Shown here one piece after another: positions 21,794-32,012 of a DNA stretch of 64,000 nt. Below the pieces are notes generated by a model. The model searched no databases and was not told the DNA's origin. It was given only the letters and a program-made list of their open reading frames with translations. Position 1 is the first letter of the stretch. The number at the start of each line of letters is the position of its first letter. This stretch comes from Flaccisagitta enflata (lineage: Eukaryota > Chaetognatha > Sagittoidea > Aphragmophora), in NCBI GenBank assembly GCA_965153355.1, contig OZ231126.1, positions 98,766,001-98,830,000 of the forward strand. Direction: 5' to 3'. The position numbers and the translations under genes were made by a program.

Positions 21794-21860
21794 ATTATTT
21801 CAACCATTCAGATATGACCACCAAAACAGTAAAAGCTTATCCTCATGACGATGTGTCTGC

Positions 21861-23269
21861 CAAATGAGCAATGATATGTTCAAGGGCATTACTACTTGAG
21901 ATTAACACAACGCTTCCTATGTTAGGATAGAATACGGAAAAGTTATGAAGGTAGTTTTTGGAAACCGGAAGGCAAAAAAATATGAATTATGTCCTCAATC
22001 TGTTAGATTAATATGTCACTATGCTTTATAAATCATTTGATTATGGGGTAATGTAATATTTTTTCTTTGACGTGATCTGGAGGTGAAATCTTCTTTCAAT
22101 CTCACCCCTAAAATTTGAAGCTCTGAATTTGTTTTCAAACAGTTTAACACAAATGTATCATAGTGTGTATATACTTAATTTCTTCTGCCTGCCGGTTCAT
22201 CAAAAGGGTCACACAAAAATTTAGGTAATGTACAAAGACAAGTGGTGTTATGTTTCCCAGGAATTAGGTAAAGAAATAAAAAAAAAAAAAAAGAAAAAAA
22301 ATTAAAAAAAAAAAAAAAACTCATTCACTTGTTCAGAACATGGTTTTAGGTAACATAGAGATAAATTCGCAATGAGTCTCTGAAGAAAACAAAAAATTTA
22401 CAACTTTAAGCCCACTACATTTCTCACACTGGGTTAGGTGGCCAAATCCATTTTCTGGTTTTGCCTAGAAACAGAGCCTCGGCCTTCAGATGGGCCGGCC
22501 CCCCAGGCCTTTCCCAAGGCCAATTTATGGTCAGTGATACCCATTGCCCTGCTTTGTAAGATTATGAATTTGAGTAAGAAGTGACATGAAAGAAAATCTT
22601 ATTACTCCACTTAGGAACAACATATCACAAATCGTAAAAAAACGCCAAATAGATCTTGGTTTGCAGATTTTTCCTGTTCTTTTCATAGGATTTTTCTGTT
22701 AATGGTGTGGCCTTCACATGATTTCAAACTAAATCAGTGTTTTTGAAAAAATATCCAACTTTTATATGCCTAATTCTTTTTAAATCACCACAAATCGATA
22801 TTTTTGATCCTAGTTTTGATCCATGAAGTTCCTTTGCCTAGAATTAAATGATATTTGCCTTCAATATTATGAAAACACACTCATTGTTCCATCAACACAG
22901 ATATTTTGAGCTAAAAATGAGTGTTTTTGAACATTTTCTGGAAAAAAATGCGTGTTTTTTTATCTTTTGATAAAGATTGGTAACTCAGGCACAAACAATT
23001 ATCAAAATATAAATCTATAAGCAATTTCCTTTCATTAAAGTCCACTCCCGAAACTTTGGCTTGATCCAAGGAGGAAGAGGCCGAAAAGCTAAGATCTAAG
23101 ATGATGCTTTGAAAATGATGCTTTCAAAATTTGCCCTATCTGAGAAATGAAGAAATTGATTCACATAACTTGAGGGCCTATTTTCTAGGAGTGATGTATT
23201 TTTTCTTCCAAGATGTAAAATTTGCAAAGCAAATGCTATAAAAGGCTTTTTTCAGAATCTTGATATCTT
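21861..23269. other. AT-rich interval with a Class A fragment
   Basis: An A-rich tract at 22277-22318 and a Class A outer-arm fragment at 22496-22590 (TTTATGGTCAGTGATACCCA). No coding sequence identified. Confidence 0.5.
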
Positions 23270-23406
23270 TTTTCGTTTGGGAGATATGAGATTTTCATTC
23301 GTGTCAGTTCAAAAAAATCATACTGTATCTCACAAAGAAAAAAGTCATTTCTTTAGAGAGGAATATCTTAGAGAACCGCTGTTTCCTTTTTCATGGTTTG
23401 CAGTGT
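23270..23406 (-). mobile_element. End fragment of a mariner-type element
   Basis: GGAATATCTTAGAGAACCGC then CTTTTTCATGGTTTGCAGTGTA matches the right end at 54690-54733. The left end was not found. Confidence 0.55.
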
Positions 23407-24019
23407 ACTCGAGGTCAATTCAAATTCTAAGAAAGCCAACTACAAGGCATCTAAAGCACCCCAACAGAAAATAGAATGGCAAGTTTGACAGATATTTACA
23501 TATTGTTAATCAACTGGGAAAGTGCGCAGGGGAATTGACTGGGTTATGGCTGATCATTGGATTGAGATTATCTTTAGGATATATACTTAATCAAGTTTAC
23601 TTCAGTCAGTTAACTGCTTTGATTGTTCAATGGTATAGTCTTACCATGTCTTTCGCCTTGATTATTTAATGGTTGCAGGAACGAATCTTGGCTGATTTTG
23701 CAATTTGAGCAAACAGATGAATTTGAAATTCTACAAAAATGCACCTGCTGTATTTTCAGACTTAAAATTTTTTCCTCAGAGAAAGCCATAGCAAGTTAAA
23801 TATCAATCCCTCACTGTACTAAAACTCAGATTGTGAGCTCCCCAGTAATTCCAAGTCTAGACAACTCAATTGTTCAGTTGGGAAGGTTTTGGGACTTATG
23901 GCTACAATCATTATACCTAATCCTTACTGAAATGATACTTTTCAACCTAAACTTGTGTTTTTGTCATTTACATGGAAAACATTTCTCTGGGATGTCAACC
24001 TCTCATGATCTGTATGGTT
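23407..24019. other. Region downstream of the Kelch exon
   Basis: AT-rich sequence, 3' of the gene on the minus strand. No further exon and no clear polyadenylation signal close to the stop. Confidence 0.4.
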
Positions 24020-24977
24020 TCATTCAATGTCATATACAATCATCTGACTTGGAGATCTAGTTGTCGCATCGCCACCCAGACAAAGGACGGAAATGCTGTT
24101 GTTATTGGGAACAACAACGGACGAATGTTTAAAAAGTGCGCTTCCAAAATGTACCTCTTCCATCCAACTGTCATTTGAAGGCTTTGAGGTGTCAAACACC
24201 CAAACTTTCTCGCTTTTAAAACCTCCAATAAGCAGGAAACGGTTCTTCGAGATGCGGTTCAGTGAGTGACCATATGTCTGTATTCCATTCCCTTTGTGTC
24301 GAGTCCATGTAAGACTCGCCATGTTCAGCTCAAACGTATCATTTGGGAATTTACCGCCTGCCTCATAACCACCATCGATGAACACGCGATCGTTCATTTT
24401 TTCCATCGCGTAGCTACATCTAGGACCTGGTGAAGTTCCAACGGTTTTAACTTGAGCAAAAGTGTTTGATTTTGGATGGAAACTAAAGAAAAGGTTATCA
24501 GTTTTCGCGGTTCTCGATGGTGGTACAAACTGATTTTGGCCTTGTTGTAGGTTGTTACGGTCGTACCCACCGAAAAAAAAAGCCGATCTTGATAAGCCCA
24601 TCCCTTTATATAAGCGCGTGGTGATGGTCGTTTCCCGTTGATGGCGAGTCGTGTAAAGACTCCCGTTGTCATATTAAGAGTGTACATATCATCTGTGAAT
24701 TTACCAAGTTTTCTATTCATTCCGCCAAAAATGTAAACAAGTCCCCGATAAACGACACCAGCGCAGCCGGTTGAGTGCGTGGGGATGTCGCCTCCAGCGG
24801 GAATTTTACGCCAAACGTTGGTGGAGGGTTTGTAAATGTAGAGGAACTCGCTTGGAAGGGGAAATGTTCCATCATCGGGATTTACGTGATTCCCGCCCCA
24901 GATCAGGACTTGATCGTTAACTGCGACCGCCGTAAAGTCATATCCAACGGGCCATTGAGCCTTGGACGTCCATTCCT
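24020..24977 (-). CDS. Kelch-repeat terminal exon, KLHDC1/2-like, with a frameshift
   Basis: About 318 codons forming a Kelch beta-propeller. Blades are visible at QVLIWGGNHVNPDDG, LVYIFGGMNRKLG, RLFF then GGYDRNN, RVFIDGGYEAGG, RFLLIGGFKSE and SVLCLGGDATT; each has the hydrophobic run plus GG, followed by an outer-strand Trp/Phe (NVWRKIP, LTWTRHK). Order and spacing resemble KLHDC1/KLHDC2, whose propeller is a substrate-recognition part of a cullin ubiquitin ligase; here the role is unknown. The exon starts after an acceptor (CTAACTACTTACTGTTCAG, exon base 24977) in phase 1 and ends at TGA 24020-24022. The frame breaks in a 9-bp run at 24573-24581 inside a blade motif. That looks like a one- or two-base length change, real or technical. 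Upstream exons are probably 30064-30147 and 30380-30800. Confidence 0.85.
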
Positions 24978-25086
24978 CTGAACAGTAAGTAGTTAGTGGA
25001 AGATCAAAAAATTAAAGGGTGTTAGAAAAAGAGGCCGGATACATGGCTACCCCAGTCGCGCACGGGTAGGCAGGAGCAGTGTGCTC

Positions 25087-25735
25087 AACAGGTCGCCCAA
25101 GGGCAATATATGGTCAGCGATACCCTTAGCCCTGCTTTGAGTGATTGTGAGTTAGAGTGAGGGGAAGCAGGGCAGCGGCCCCGAAGGGGACGAAGTCCTG
25201 TAGAACACAGGGGGACTTTCGTTCGTCCTGCCTTACCTGGATGAGATGCTACATAGAGGGTTGACTGAAGGCCTTCAAGAGCTTAAATTGAGGTCTAAGA
25301 AGGCTGATGTAAGGCCTGAGAATGCCAATTGGAAGCTTGAGAGGACTTATTTGAGGCCTAATTTGAGGTATGAGAGGACAGGTTTGAGGCATGGGAATTT
25401 CAATTTGAGGCCTAGTTTGAGGTCTGATAGGCTAGGTTTGAGGCCTGCTAGGTCGGATTTGAGGCCTGAGAGGCCAGATTTGAGGCCTGAGAGGCCAGAT
25501 TTGAGGCCTGAGAGGCTGGATTTGAGGCCAGAGAGGCCGGATTTGAGGCCTGAGAGGCTGGACTTGAGGCCTGAGAGGCTGGATTAGAGGCCTGAGAGGC
25601 TGAATTTGAGGCCTGAGAGGCCAGATTTTAGGCCTGAGGGGCCTGATAAGGACGCACGAACGAACGGACGAACGAACGAAAGTCCCCCTGTGTTCTACAG
25701 GACCTCGTCCCCTTTGGGGCCGCTGCCCAAAAGCT
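25087..25735. mobile_element. Class A element, complete with both arms
   Basis: Outer block GTCGCCCAAGGGCAATATAT, inner arm GCAGCGGCCCCGAAGGGGAC and a CCTGTAGAACACAGGGGGAC block, minisatellite 25255-25640 (GAGGCCTGAGAGGCTGGATTT, regular in its last 200 bp, eroded at its start), (GAAC/GGAC)n, and an inverted inner arm at 25675-25732. A palindrome-end fragment (GGCCGGATACATGGCTACCC) precedes it at 25033. Confidence 0.85.
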
Positions 25736-25756
25736 CAAAAACGCCGAAAAAGTAAT

Positions 25757-26175
25757 AGTCGCAAAAGCGTTAGATGGTCAGCGGTACCCGTGCCCTGCTT
25801 AAGTAGGTTGTGGTTGAAGTTGAGGGGGGAGCAGGGCAGCGGCCCCGAAGGGGTCGATGACCTATGCTTTCACACATATGGGGAATTTTCTTTCTTCTTC
25901 TTCTTCTCCTCCTCCTCCGCACCCCCCCCTCCCCCCAGCCTCCAGGCCCATATCTCAGCCTGGAGGCCCATATCCCAGCCTCGAGGCCCAAATCCCAGTC
26001 TTGAGGCCCAAATCCCTAGAGACTGGAATTTGGGCCTTGGGGTTGGGATTTGGCCTTGAGGGCGGGATTTGGGCCTCAAGACTGAGATTTGGGCATCAAG
26101 GCTGGGATATGAGCCTCCAGGCTGAGATATGGGCCTGGAGGAGGGGGGAGGGGGGTACGAAGAAGGAGAAGAAGA
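25757..26175. mobile_element. Class B element
   Basis: Outer end GTCGCAAAAGCGTTAGATGG, GTCAGCGGTACCCGTGCCCT, inner arm GCAGCGGCCCCGAAGGGG and GATGACCTATGCTTTCACAC, a TTC tract, then a 20-21-bp minisatellite (GAGGCCCATATCTCAGCCTG) that flips to the opposite orientation near 26020. Confidence 0.8.
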
Positions 26176-27012
26176 ATAGTCGCAAAAGCGTTAGATGGTC
26201 AGCGGTACCCGTTGCCCCTTTGTGAGTGTATGTGGGTGTGAGGTGGTTAGTGGGGCAGCGGCCCCGAAGGGGCCAATGACCTATGCTGATTTTATTTGAG
26301 CCTCAAGGCTGGGATAAGGGCCTGGAGGCTGGGATTTGAGCCTGGAGGCTGGGATTTGAGCCTCAAGGCTCGGATTTGAATTTAAGGCTGAGATTAGAGC
26401 TCCATGGCTGGGATTTGAGCTTCAATGCTGGGATTTGAGCTTTGAGGCTTGGATTTGAGCCTCAAGGCAAGGATTTGGGCCTTGAGACTAGGATTTGGGC
26501 CTTGAGACTAGGATTTGGGCCTCGAGACTAGGATTTGAACCTTGAGGCTTGGAATTTGAGCTTCGTAGCTAGGATTTGACTCTTAAGGCTGGGATTTGAG
26601 CCTCGAGGCTGGGATTTGATCCTCGACGCTGGGATTTGAGCCTCAAAGCTGGGATTTGAGCTTTGAGGCTTGGACTTGAGCTTGGAGGCTGGAATTTTGG
26701 CTCTTAGATTGGGATTTGGGTCTGGGGGCTGAAATTTGGGCCTGAGGCTGGTATTTGGGCCTTAAGGCTAGAATTTGGGCCTCAAGGCTGGGATTTAGAC
26801 CTTGAGGTTAAGATTTGGGTCTCGAAGTGGGTGGAGGGGGGGTACAAAGGAGGGGAAGGAGGCGAAGGAGGAGAAGGAGAAGGAGGAGAAATTTCTCCTG
26901 TGTGAAAGCATAGGTCATCGGCCCCTTCGGGGCCGCTGCCCAAAAAGGAGAAAATTCCCCATATGTGTGAAAGCATAGGTCATCGACCCCTTCGGGGCCG
27001 CTGCCCAAAAAG
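26176..27012. mobile_element. Class B element with long minisatellite and doubled right arm
   Basis: Repeats the outer end GTCGCAAAAGCGTTAGATGG. Core 26290-26830 is about 25 copies of GAGCCTCAAGGCTGGGATTT. The right arm (GTGTGAAAGCATAGGTCATC then CCTTCGGGGCCGCTGCCC) occurs twice, at 26900-26942 and 26965-27008. Confidence 0.8.
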
Positions 27013-27600
27013 GGGACCAACCAACCGACCAACCGACCAACCGACCAACCGACCAACCAACATACCAACCAACCAACATAGCGGGGTGTAGAGTTGCGTA
27101 GCACGCCACTAAAAATAGAAACAAAGCCGGCTACCTAAGTTGTGTGCAGGTGAGCAGGGGCAGTGCTGAACTGATTAATCAGGCATTTGGGCAGGAGCAA
27201 TTAAATCAAAGAAAGTCAAGTTTGATGGATGGATGGACGGATGGATGGACGGAGAGACAAAAACAAGGCCAACACCTATAAGTCATGTGTGGAACAGAAA
27301 TAGCTTAAAGTGACTTAAATTGACTTTAAATGGCTCAAGACATAAAATGACTTGAATGAATAAGTTTACCTTATTGACTTAAGTGGCCTAATGTAACTTG
27401 ATATGGCTAAAAATGACTTATAATAGCATTTGAGCAGGTGCTGTGACCCCAAAAAAGTAAAAAACGCCGAGAAAGTTAAAAGGAGACTGACCGACCGACC
27501 AACCGACCAATTGACCCACCAACCAACTGACCGACCAACCAACTGATCGACCGACAAAGCGTGGTCTAGAGTCGGGTTGCACGCGACGAAAAATTGTTAT
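27013..27600 (+). mobile_element. Cluster of palindrome-end family copies
   Basis: (CCAA/CCGA)n then GAGTTGCGTAGCACGCCACT (27090-27110); then AAAGCCGGCTACC to a GGAC tract (27125-27250); then CAAGGCCAACACC (27263) with a TGACTTAAA core, (GACC)n and GCACGCGACG at 27595. At least two, possibly three, nested or truncated copies. Confidence 0.7.
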
Positions 27601-27669
27601 CGTAATTGGTAGAAATAGAGTTTTTTTTTTTCCATTTCATAAAGCAGATTTTTACAAAATATCTTTTTT

Positions 27670-28824
27670 AGTCGCGTGCACGCGACTCTACAACCCGCTC
27701 CGTCGGTCGGTCGGTCGGTCGGTCGGTCGGTCGGTCCGTCGGTCGGTCGGTAACACTTTGCTTTTTTTTGTCTTTTTGGGTCGTCTGCAGTTATTTTGAG
27801 TCATTTTTTTGTTGTTTTTGGGAATTATTGGTTGCTTTTAGTCATTTTTGGTTATTTTTGGTCATTTTTGGTCATTTTGGTCATTTTGGTCATTTTGGTC
27901 ATTTTGGTGATTTTGGTCATTTTTGATTATTTTTGGTCATATTTAGTCATTTTTAGTCATTTTTGGTCATTTTTGGTCATTTTCTGTCATTTTTGGTCAT
28001 TTTCTGTCATTTTCTGTCATTTTTGGTCATTTTTGGTCATTTTTGGTCATTTTGGTCATTTTTGGTCATTTTGGTCATTTTGGTCATTTTGGTCATTTTG
28101 GTCATTTTTGGTCATTTTTGGTCATTTATGGTCATTTTGGTCATTTTTTGTCATTTTTGGTCACTTTTGGTCAATTTTGGTCACTTTTGTCATTTTGGTC
28201 ATCTTTGGTCATCTTTGGTCATTTGTTCATTTTGGTCATTTTGGTCATTTTGGTCATTTTGGTCATCTTTGGTCATCTTTGGTCATTTTGGTCAATTTGT
28301 TCATTTTTGTTCATTTTGTTCATTTTTGGTCATTTTGGTCATTTTGGTCATTTTGGTCATTTGGTCATTTTGGTTATTTTGGTCATTTTGGTCATTTTTG
28401 GTCATTTTGGTTAAAGTCTGCTGGTTAAAGTCTGCTGGTTAAAGTCTGCTGGGTAAAGTCTGATGGTTAAAGTCTGCTGGTTTAAATCTGCTGGTTTAAA
28501 TCTGCTGGTTAAAGTCTGCTGGTTTAAATCTAATGGGTTAAGTCTGCTGGTTAAAGTCTGCTGGTTTAAATCTGCTGGTTTAGGTCTGGTTAAGGTCTGG
28601 TTTGGGTCTGATTTTGGTCTGGTTTAGGTCTGGTTTCGGCCTGGTTTCGGTCTGGTTTAATTCTGGTTTGAGTCTGGTTTGAGTCTGGTTTGAGTCTGGT
28701 TTGATTCTGGTTTGGGTCAAGTTTGGGTTGCATTTACGTCTGATTTTCAATAAAAAGATACAATAAGGAGTCAGGTCAGTTCAGTTATTTTTGTCCTGCA
28801 CGCGACTTATAGGTGTTGGCCTTG
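27670..28824 (-). mobile_element. Long palindrome-end element with TTTTGGTCAT core
   Basis: AGTCGCGTGCACGCGACT, (GGTC)n, ACACTTTGCTTTTTTTTG, about 600 bp of TTTTGGTCAT repeats (27800-28410), a run of TAAAGTCTGCTGGT units (28410-28570), GGTTTGAGTCTGGTTT units, then AGGAGTCAGGTCAGTTCAGT, CACGCGACTTATAGGTGTTG and GCCTTG. Same layout as 40425-42057. Long open frames across the core are artefacts. Confidence 0.85.
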
Positions 28825-29099
28825 TTTTTATAGCGTGTGAGCATTGACCAAAAAGCCACTATTTTGCCTTGAGCGACGTTTGAAATCAAAATAGGAAATA
28901 GGATTATTTTGATTTACTCAGCCTCACTTTATCTTTGAATAAATTTTGTTTTGCTGAATTACTAGGCACCTTATATCTTTTCTATTGATACTGAACTATT
29001 GCGCCTATAGCTTGATCCGACACAGACAACATTTTAATCACTAAATTTTTGTAAAGTTAACTCACAGAATCTTCATGATTGCAAAAATACAAACCTTTA

Positions 29100-29750
29100 T
29101 TTGTTATCACTGTACGCCAGAACACGGAATGAGTTGACTTGAAATGATCGTCTACAACTCTGATAGGTTTTGAGTCCTTGTAGTGTGTATAATACAAATC
29201 TGAAAAGAACTAAATCATTTTTGGGGCGCTTTTTGAAATATATACAAAAATAGTACAAATTTAGTACATTTTTCATCATAACTCTTTGTGATGATTCATT
29301 TTAGTATTTTTGACCGCAGATTTGGACTCAGTGGCTGGCTTACGATTTGTTTGATATGTCACACTATATACTTTTGAAAAAGAAGTAAAGCTTATTTTTT
29401 TTATAAAATCATTAATGATAAATGTATTTTATAGCAACATGACGAAGAAATTTACTTTTTATTTCTTTTTCAAAACTATATAGTGTGACATATCAAACGA
29501 AGCGCAAAGCACTCGCTGAATCCGAATCTGCAGTCAAAAATACCAGAAAACATCACCACAAAGAGTTATGATGAAAAATGTACTAAATTTACACCATTTT
29601 TACATAAATTTCAAAAACCGCCTCAAAAGTGATTTAGTTTCCTTTAGATTTATATTGTACACACTACAATGACCCAAAAAATATCAAAGTGAGAGACGAT
29701 CATTCAACCTAAACTCATTCCGTGTTTTGGCTGGTAGTGTTATGGGTATC
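29100..29750. repeat. Long foldback, arms about 300 bp
   Basis: TTTGATATGTCACACTATATAC near 29345 pairs with ATATAGTGTGACATATCAAACG near 29475, continuing outward through TCATCATAACTCTTTGTG and its inverse, to CGGAATGAGTT (29125) and AACTCATTCCG (29710). The loop is near 29420. A similar CACACTATATAC core occurs in the 17.2-17.5 kb foldback. Confidence 0.8.
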
Positions 29751-30063
29751 AAGTCAATGAAACGCCGGTCCTTAATTCTGCCTTCCAAGCCTGTACAGAA
29801 ATGTTGTGAAATAAAGTGAATATTCGAGGAATAATTTTGTTTGGCCCGGGCAACTAGTTATCAATTATTACTAATTACTAATTATTGGTTTCAATTCACT
29901 TTGAATTGTTGGTTGGTCTGTCCATCCCATGAATCTAATTTTATTCAGGTCAGGTGTCGGTATTAAGTTGATAACAGCTATATACTCTCCCACCGGCTAT
30001 GTGAGGACAGTTGAGAGGATGGACATGTGAGGACATGTGAGGACAGTTGCTAAAATTATTTAC

Positions 30064-30147
30064 TTGATTCACAATTGATTCCATCCCAGCAGAGATCGCA
30101 AGAAAAGGGTTGGAGGCCGATTTTGTTGTTTTGACATTCATTTTCAT
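30064..30147 (-). CDS. EGF-like exon
   Basis: An 84-bp exon bounded by GATCCCTCCACAG (acceptor) and CAA|GTAAAT (donor). Both boundaries are phase 1, the usual arrangement for shuffled extracellular EGF modules. It encodes ENECQNNKIGLQPFSCDLC then WDGINCES. Four cysteines and the G.NCES ending resemble the second half of an EGF-like domain. Spliced to the upstream exon it reads SP-N-ENEC, and to the Kelch exon NCES-K-EWTS, both in frame. It would lie outside the cell, directly after the membrane helix. The domain is short for a full EGF, which normally has six cysteines. Confidence 0.65.
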
Positions 30148-30379
30148 CTGTGGAGGGATCAAATAGAGCAGTAATGTTGAATTGTGCTGTCCTTGTCATT
30201 TTTATATTTTGACAATTCCTTAATTCATGAATTTGCAACACGACAGGACACGATACGTCACGGGGAAGAAAATCCAAGTTATGGAAGGGGGGGGGGGTAG
30301 AGAGGGGAGAAATAAACTGCGACTCAATTTAATATACCCCTGATCTCCGCTGAAGTGAAATACTCAACAGCATGCTTAC
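30148..30379 (-). other. Intron containing a hAT-type fragment
   Basis: Bounded by donor GTAAGC (30374-30379) and the acceptor at 30148-30150. At 30245-30342 it holds a partial copy of the hAT-type MITE: ACACGATACGTCACGGGGAA and CTCAATTTAATATACCCCTG match the right part of 18343-18638. Confidence 0.6.
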
Positions 30380-30800
30380 TTGGACTCTGAACTTGATTTG
30401 AATAAGTTGGAGGCTTGACCAAGACAGCGATCAAAGCGACGAGCAGAATGGCAGTGATAGACCATGACACAATTGAGATAGTTTTCCACTGACGACTGAG
30501 GCATGATGAACTTCCTTTGTTTGTGTCCGTGATGGCGTCCGGGACCTTTGCCTGATCGCTATGCGGGGTTTTGCCGCGATCTTCTGTTGATGTGCCCGGC
30601 GCTTTATTTGCGTCGGCGCCCGGCGTCCATATTGGCATCGATTGTAGTTGCGCTGGTGCGGTTGCTGGTTTAGAATTGTTTATAAAAACAATTGGAAGAG
30701 CGTTAGATTGGTTAGCAGTATTCGGGGCGGCTTGTGGGTTGGAATTGGCACCTAGATGCCGGGGTATTGGCGTCAATGTTGAGATTGGGATTTGGGCCAT
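30380..30800 (-). CDS. N-terminal exon of a type II membrane protein
   Basis: ATG at 30798-30800, preceded in frame by TAA. Residues 1-110 are low in charge and rich in Ala, Pro, Asn, Ser and Thr (ANSNPQAAPNTANQSNALPI), with no signal peptide. A single hydrophobic helix follows at about residues 111-133 (ISIVSWSITAILLVALIAVL), preceded by Arg/Lys and followed by a short stalk. This topology predicts a cytoplasmic N terminus. The exon ends at CCAA|GTAAGC in phase 1, compatible with the EGF-like exon at 30147. The first 15 codons resemble the Class B minisatellite unit (GCCCAAATCCCAATCTCAAC), so the start of the protein may have come from repeat DNA. A further upstream exon is not excluded. Confidence 0.6.
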
Positions 30801-30804
30801 GAGG

Positions 30805-31296
30805 ATGAGATTTGCGCTTTAAAGTTGGTATTTGCCATCTGAATGAAAAAAAGATGCACTTTTAAATCATTGTTTTTTTGCCGATAAATATCAGAAATAT
30901 TTGATAATGATTTGACACCTCTTTAAGATTACTTTCATTCGGCTCCTGTCTGATTTTGCTACGTTATTTTGCTTAGAAATGGTGTTAGTTTTAATGAAAA
31001 CATTACCTAGATTCCTCAATTCGTATAAAAATGTGCATATTAGCAAAATAGACCTTCTTTTTGGACCCAGTATAGGTATAAAAAGAATGATTTCTAGAAA
31101 ACATTCGAAACAGTTATCAAAAAAACAATTTAAACTGTTTTTGTTTCTGCTTATCAAAAAATAAACGGTTGCATGGTGTTTTCATTCACGTGGCACGTTT
31201 AGTTGCAGGCTGTTCTTGCCTCATTTTGATAAGAAATATACATTTAGTTGGGTCACGTGTAATTTATGAACCTGGTAGACTAGCTGCCCCATCACC
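30805..31296. other. Unassigned AT-rich interval
   Basis: Possible promoter side of the membrane-protein gene. No convincing core promoter motif and no coding sequence. Confidence 0.35.
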
Positions 31297-31476
31297 ATGG
31301 ACAGTGATATGGTAGACATTGTTGACATTTTGACAGTCTTGAAAGTTGCCAAAACTGAGATTCTTCTGCGAGATTTCCCATCTGACAGTTTCAGCTTGTC
31401 TTTGAAACTGCGATTGAACTTCCCTCTGGTTGGAAATCTTGTCTGTACGAATACACTCCCAAGGGGGCGTTTCTAG
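31297..31476 (+). CDS. Small open frame with good start context
   Basis: 59 codons from CATCACCATGG, a strong Kozak match, to TAG at 31474. It starts MDSDMVDIVDILTVLKVAKT and continues ILLRDFPSDSFSLSLKLRLN. No domain recognised. The opposite strand is also open over this stretch, and the last codons lie in the inverted repeat starting near 31455. It may be chance. Confidence 0.2.
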   Translation: MDSDMVDIVDILTVLKVAKTEILLRDFPSDSFSLSLKLRLNFPLVGNLVCTNTLPRGRF

Positions 31477-31735
31477 TCAGAGACGATCGCGTTTTGAAAG
31501 GGCCACTCGGTCGCTCGCTACATTTGTTCGCTCGCACCGCTCACTCCGCTCACTCGCTCCGCAGCGCTCCGCTTCGCTCCGCTCGCTTCGCTCGCTCGCT
31601 CCGTTCACGGGCTCGCTCACTCACTTCGCTCACTCCCTCGTGGGACAGTTGAAATTCTTGAATATGTGTTCACGCTGTTATCGCGTTTCACGGGAACAAA
31701 CGCGTTTTTCATCTTCACTAGAAACACGCCCAAAG
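31455..31735. repeat. GCTCACTC-rich segment with imperfect inverted ends
   Basis: Ends GGGCGTTTCTAGTCAGAGAC and, inverted, GGGCGTGTTTCTAGTGAAGA. The interior is CGCTCGCTCACTCCGCT-type repeats. A relative with the GGGAACACGCCC end is at 14870-15015. Confidence 0.5.
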
Positions 31736-31907
31736 ACGACTTCCATTCGTCCCTCGCCTCCGGGTTGCTTTCAAAGCCAAGATCCACCGCTTCCATGATC
31801 ATGAGTAAGCGAGCTTGAAACACTTCCTCATCTAGCTCAACGTCGGTCATATGAGCAACTTGGTTGCGGATTTCTTGAAACTTCTTGGCAATTAGGATAA
31901 ATTTCTC
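31670..31907 (-). CDS. HEPN-like exon fragment
   Basis: Reads KFILIAKKFQEIRNQVAHMT then DVELDEEVFQARLLMIMEAV and DLGFESNPEARDEWKSS. IRNQVAH fits the R....H signature of HEPN domains, and the helix after it has the 'L..EEF......I..A...LG' pattern of DZIP3-like HEPN proteins common in invertebrates. HEPN domains act as RNA-binding or RNA-cleaving helical bundles; whether this one is active is unknown. Only the last helices are present. A possible acceptor (TTCTTCATCTATCTGATGGGAG) lies just upstream of KFILIA. The 3' side runs into the inverted-repeat segment, so the end is uncertain. Confidence 0.45.
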
Positions 31908-32012
31908 CCATCAGATAGATGAAGAATTTAACATCCACATCGTCAAGAATGGGAATTTCTTGATCCATGTACTTTCCTTTGGGTTGCCTTTTTTTCAGAG
32001 AGTAAAAAAAGA

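Larger units (their letters stand above)
19700..21860 (+). repeat. Segmental duplication, copy 1
   Basis: Matches 60790-63830 in order and orientation, with heavy divergence. Paired landmarks: CCTCTCGTCTTCGC (19971/61562), GACTCTTTATTG (20421/61990), GTTGACTAACGTGTGCG (20580/62097), GCATCTAAAAACTCATAGA (21209/63450). No intact gene seen. The element at 21556-21793 is specific to this copy. Confidence 0.8.
24978..30063 (-). other. Inferred repeat-filled intron
   Basis: Lies between the EGF-like exon donor and the Kelch acceptor, both phase 1. It contains Class A and B elements, several palindrome-end copies and a foldback. Extra exons inside it cannot be excluded. Confidence 0.45.

Noticed and set aside
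25087-25200. tRNA-like internal promoter in the Class A/B outer arm (TGGTCAGCGG as A box, GGGACGAAGTCC as B box)
   Set aside because: The match is loose, the spacing is longer than in tRNAs, and no cloverleaf can be drawn. Kept only as an idea for testing SINE origin.
27796-28442. A 210-residue Phe/His/Trp/Ser frame
   Set aside because: Pure product of the TTTTGGTCAT array inside a palindrome-end element.
31500-31640. Possible regulatory CpG-rich island
   Set aside because: The CG content comes from a CGCTC/CACTC repeat that recurs near 14.9 kb.
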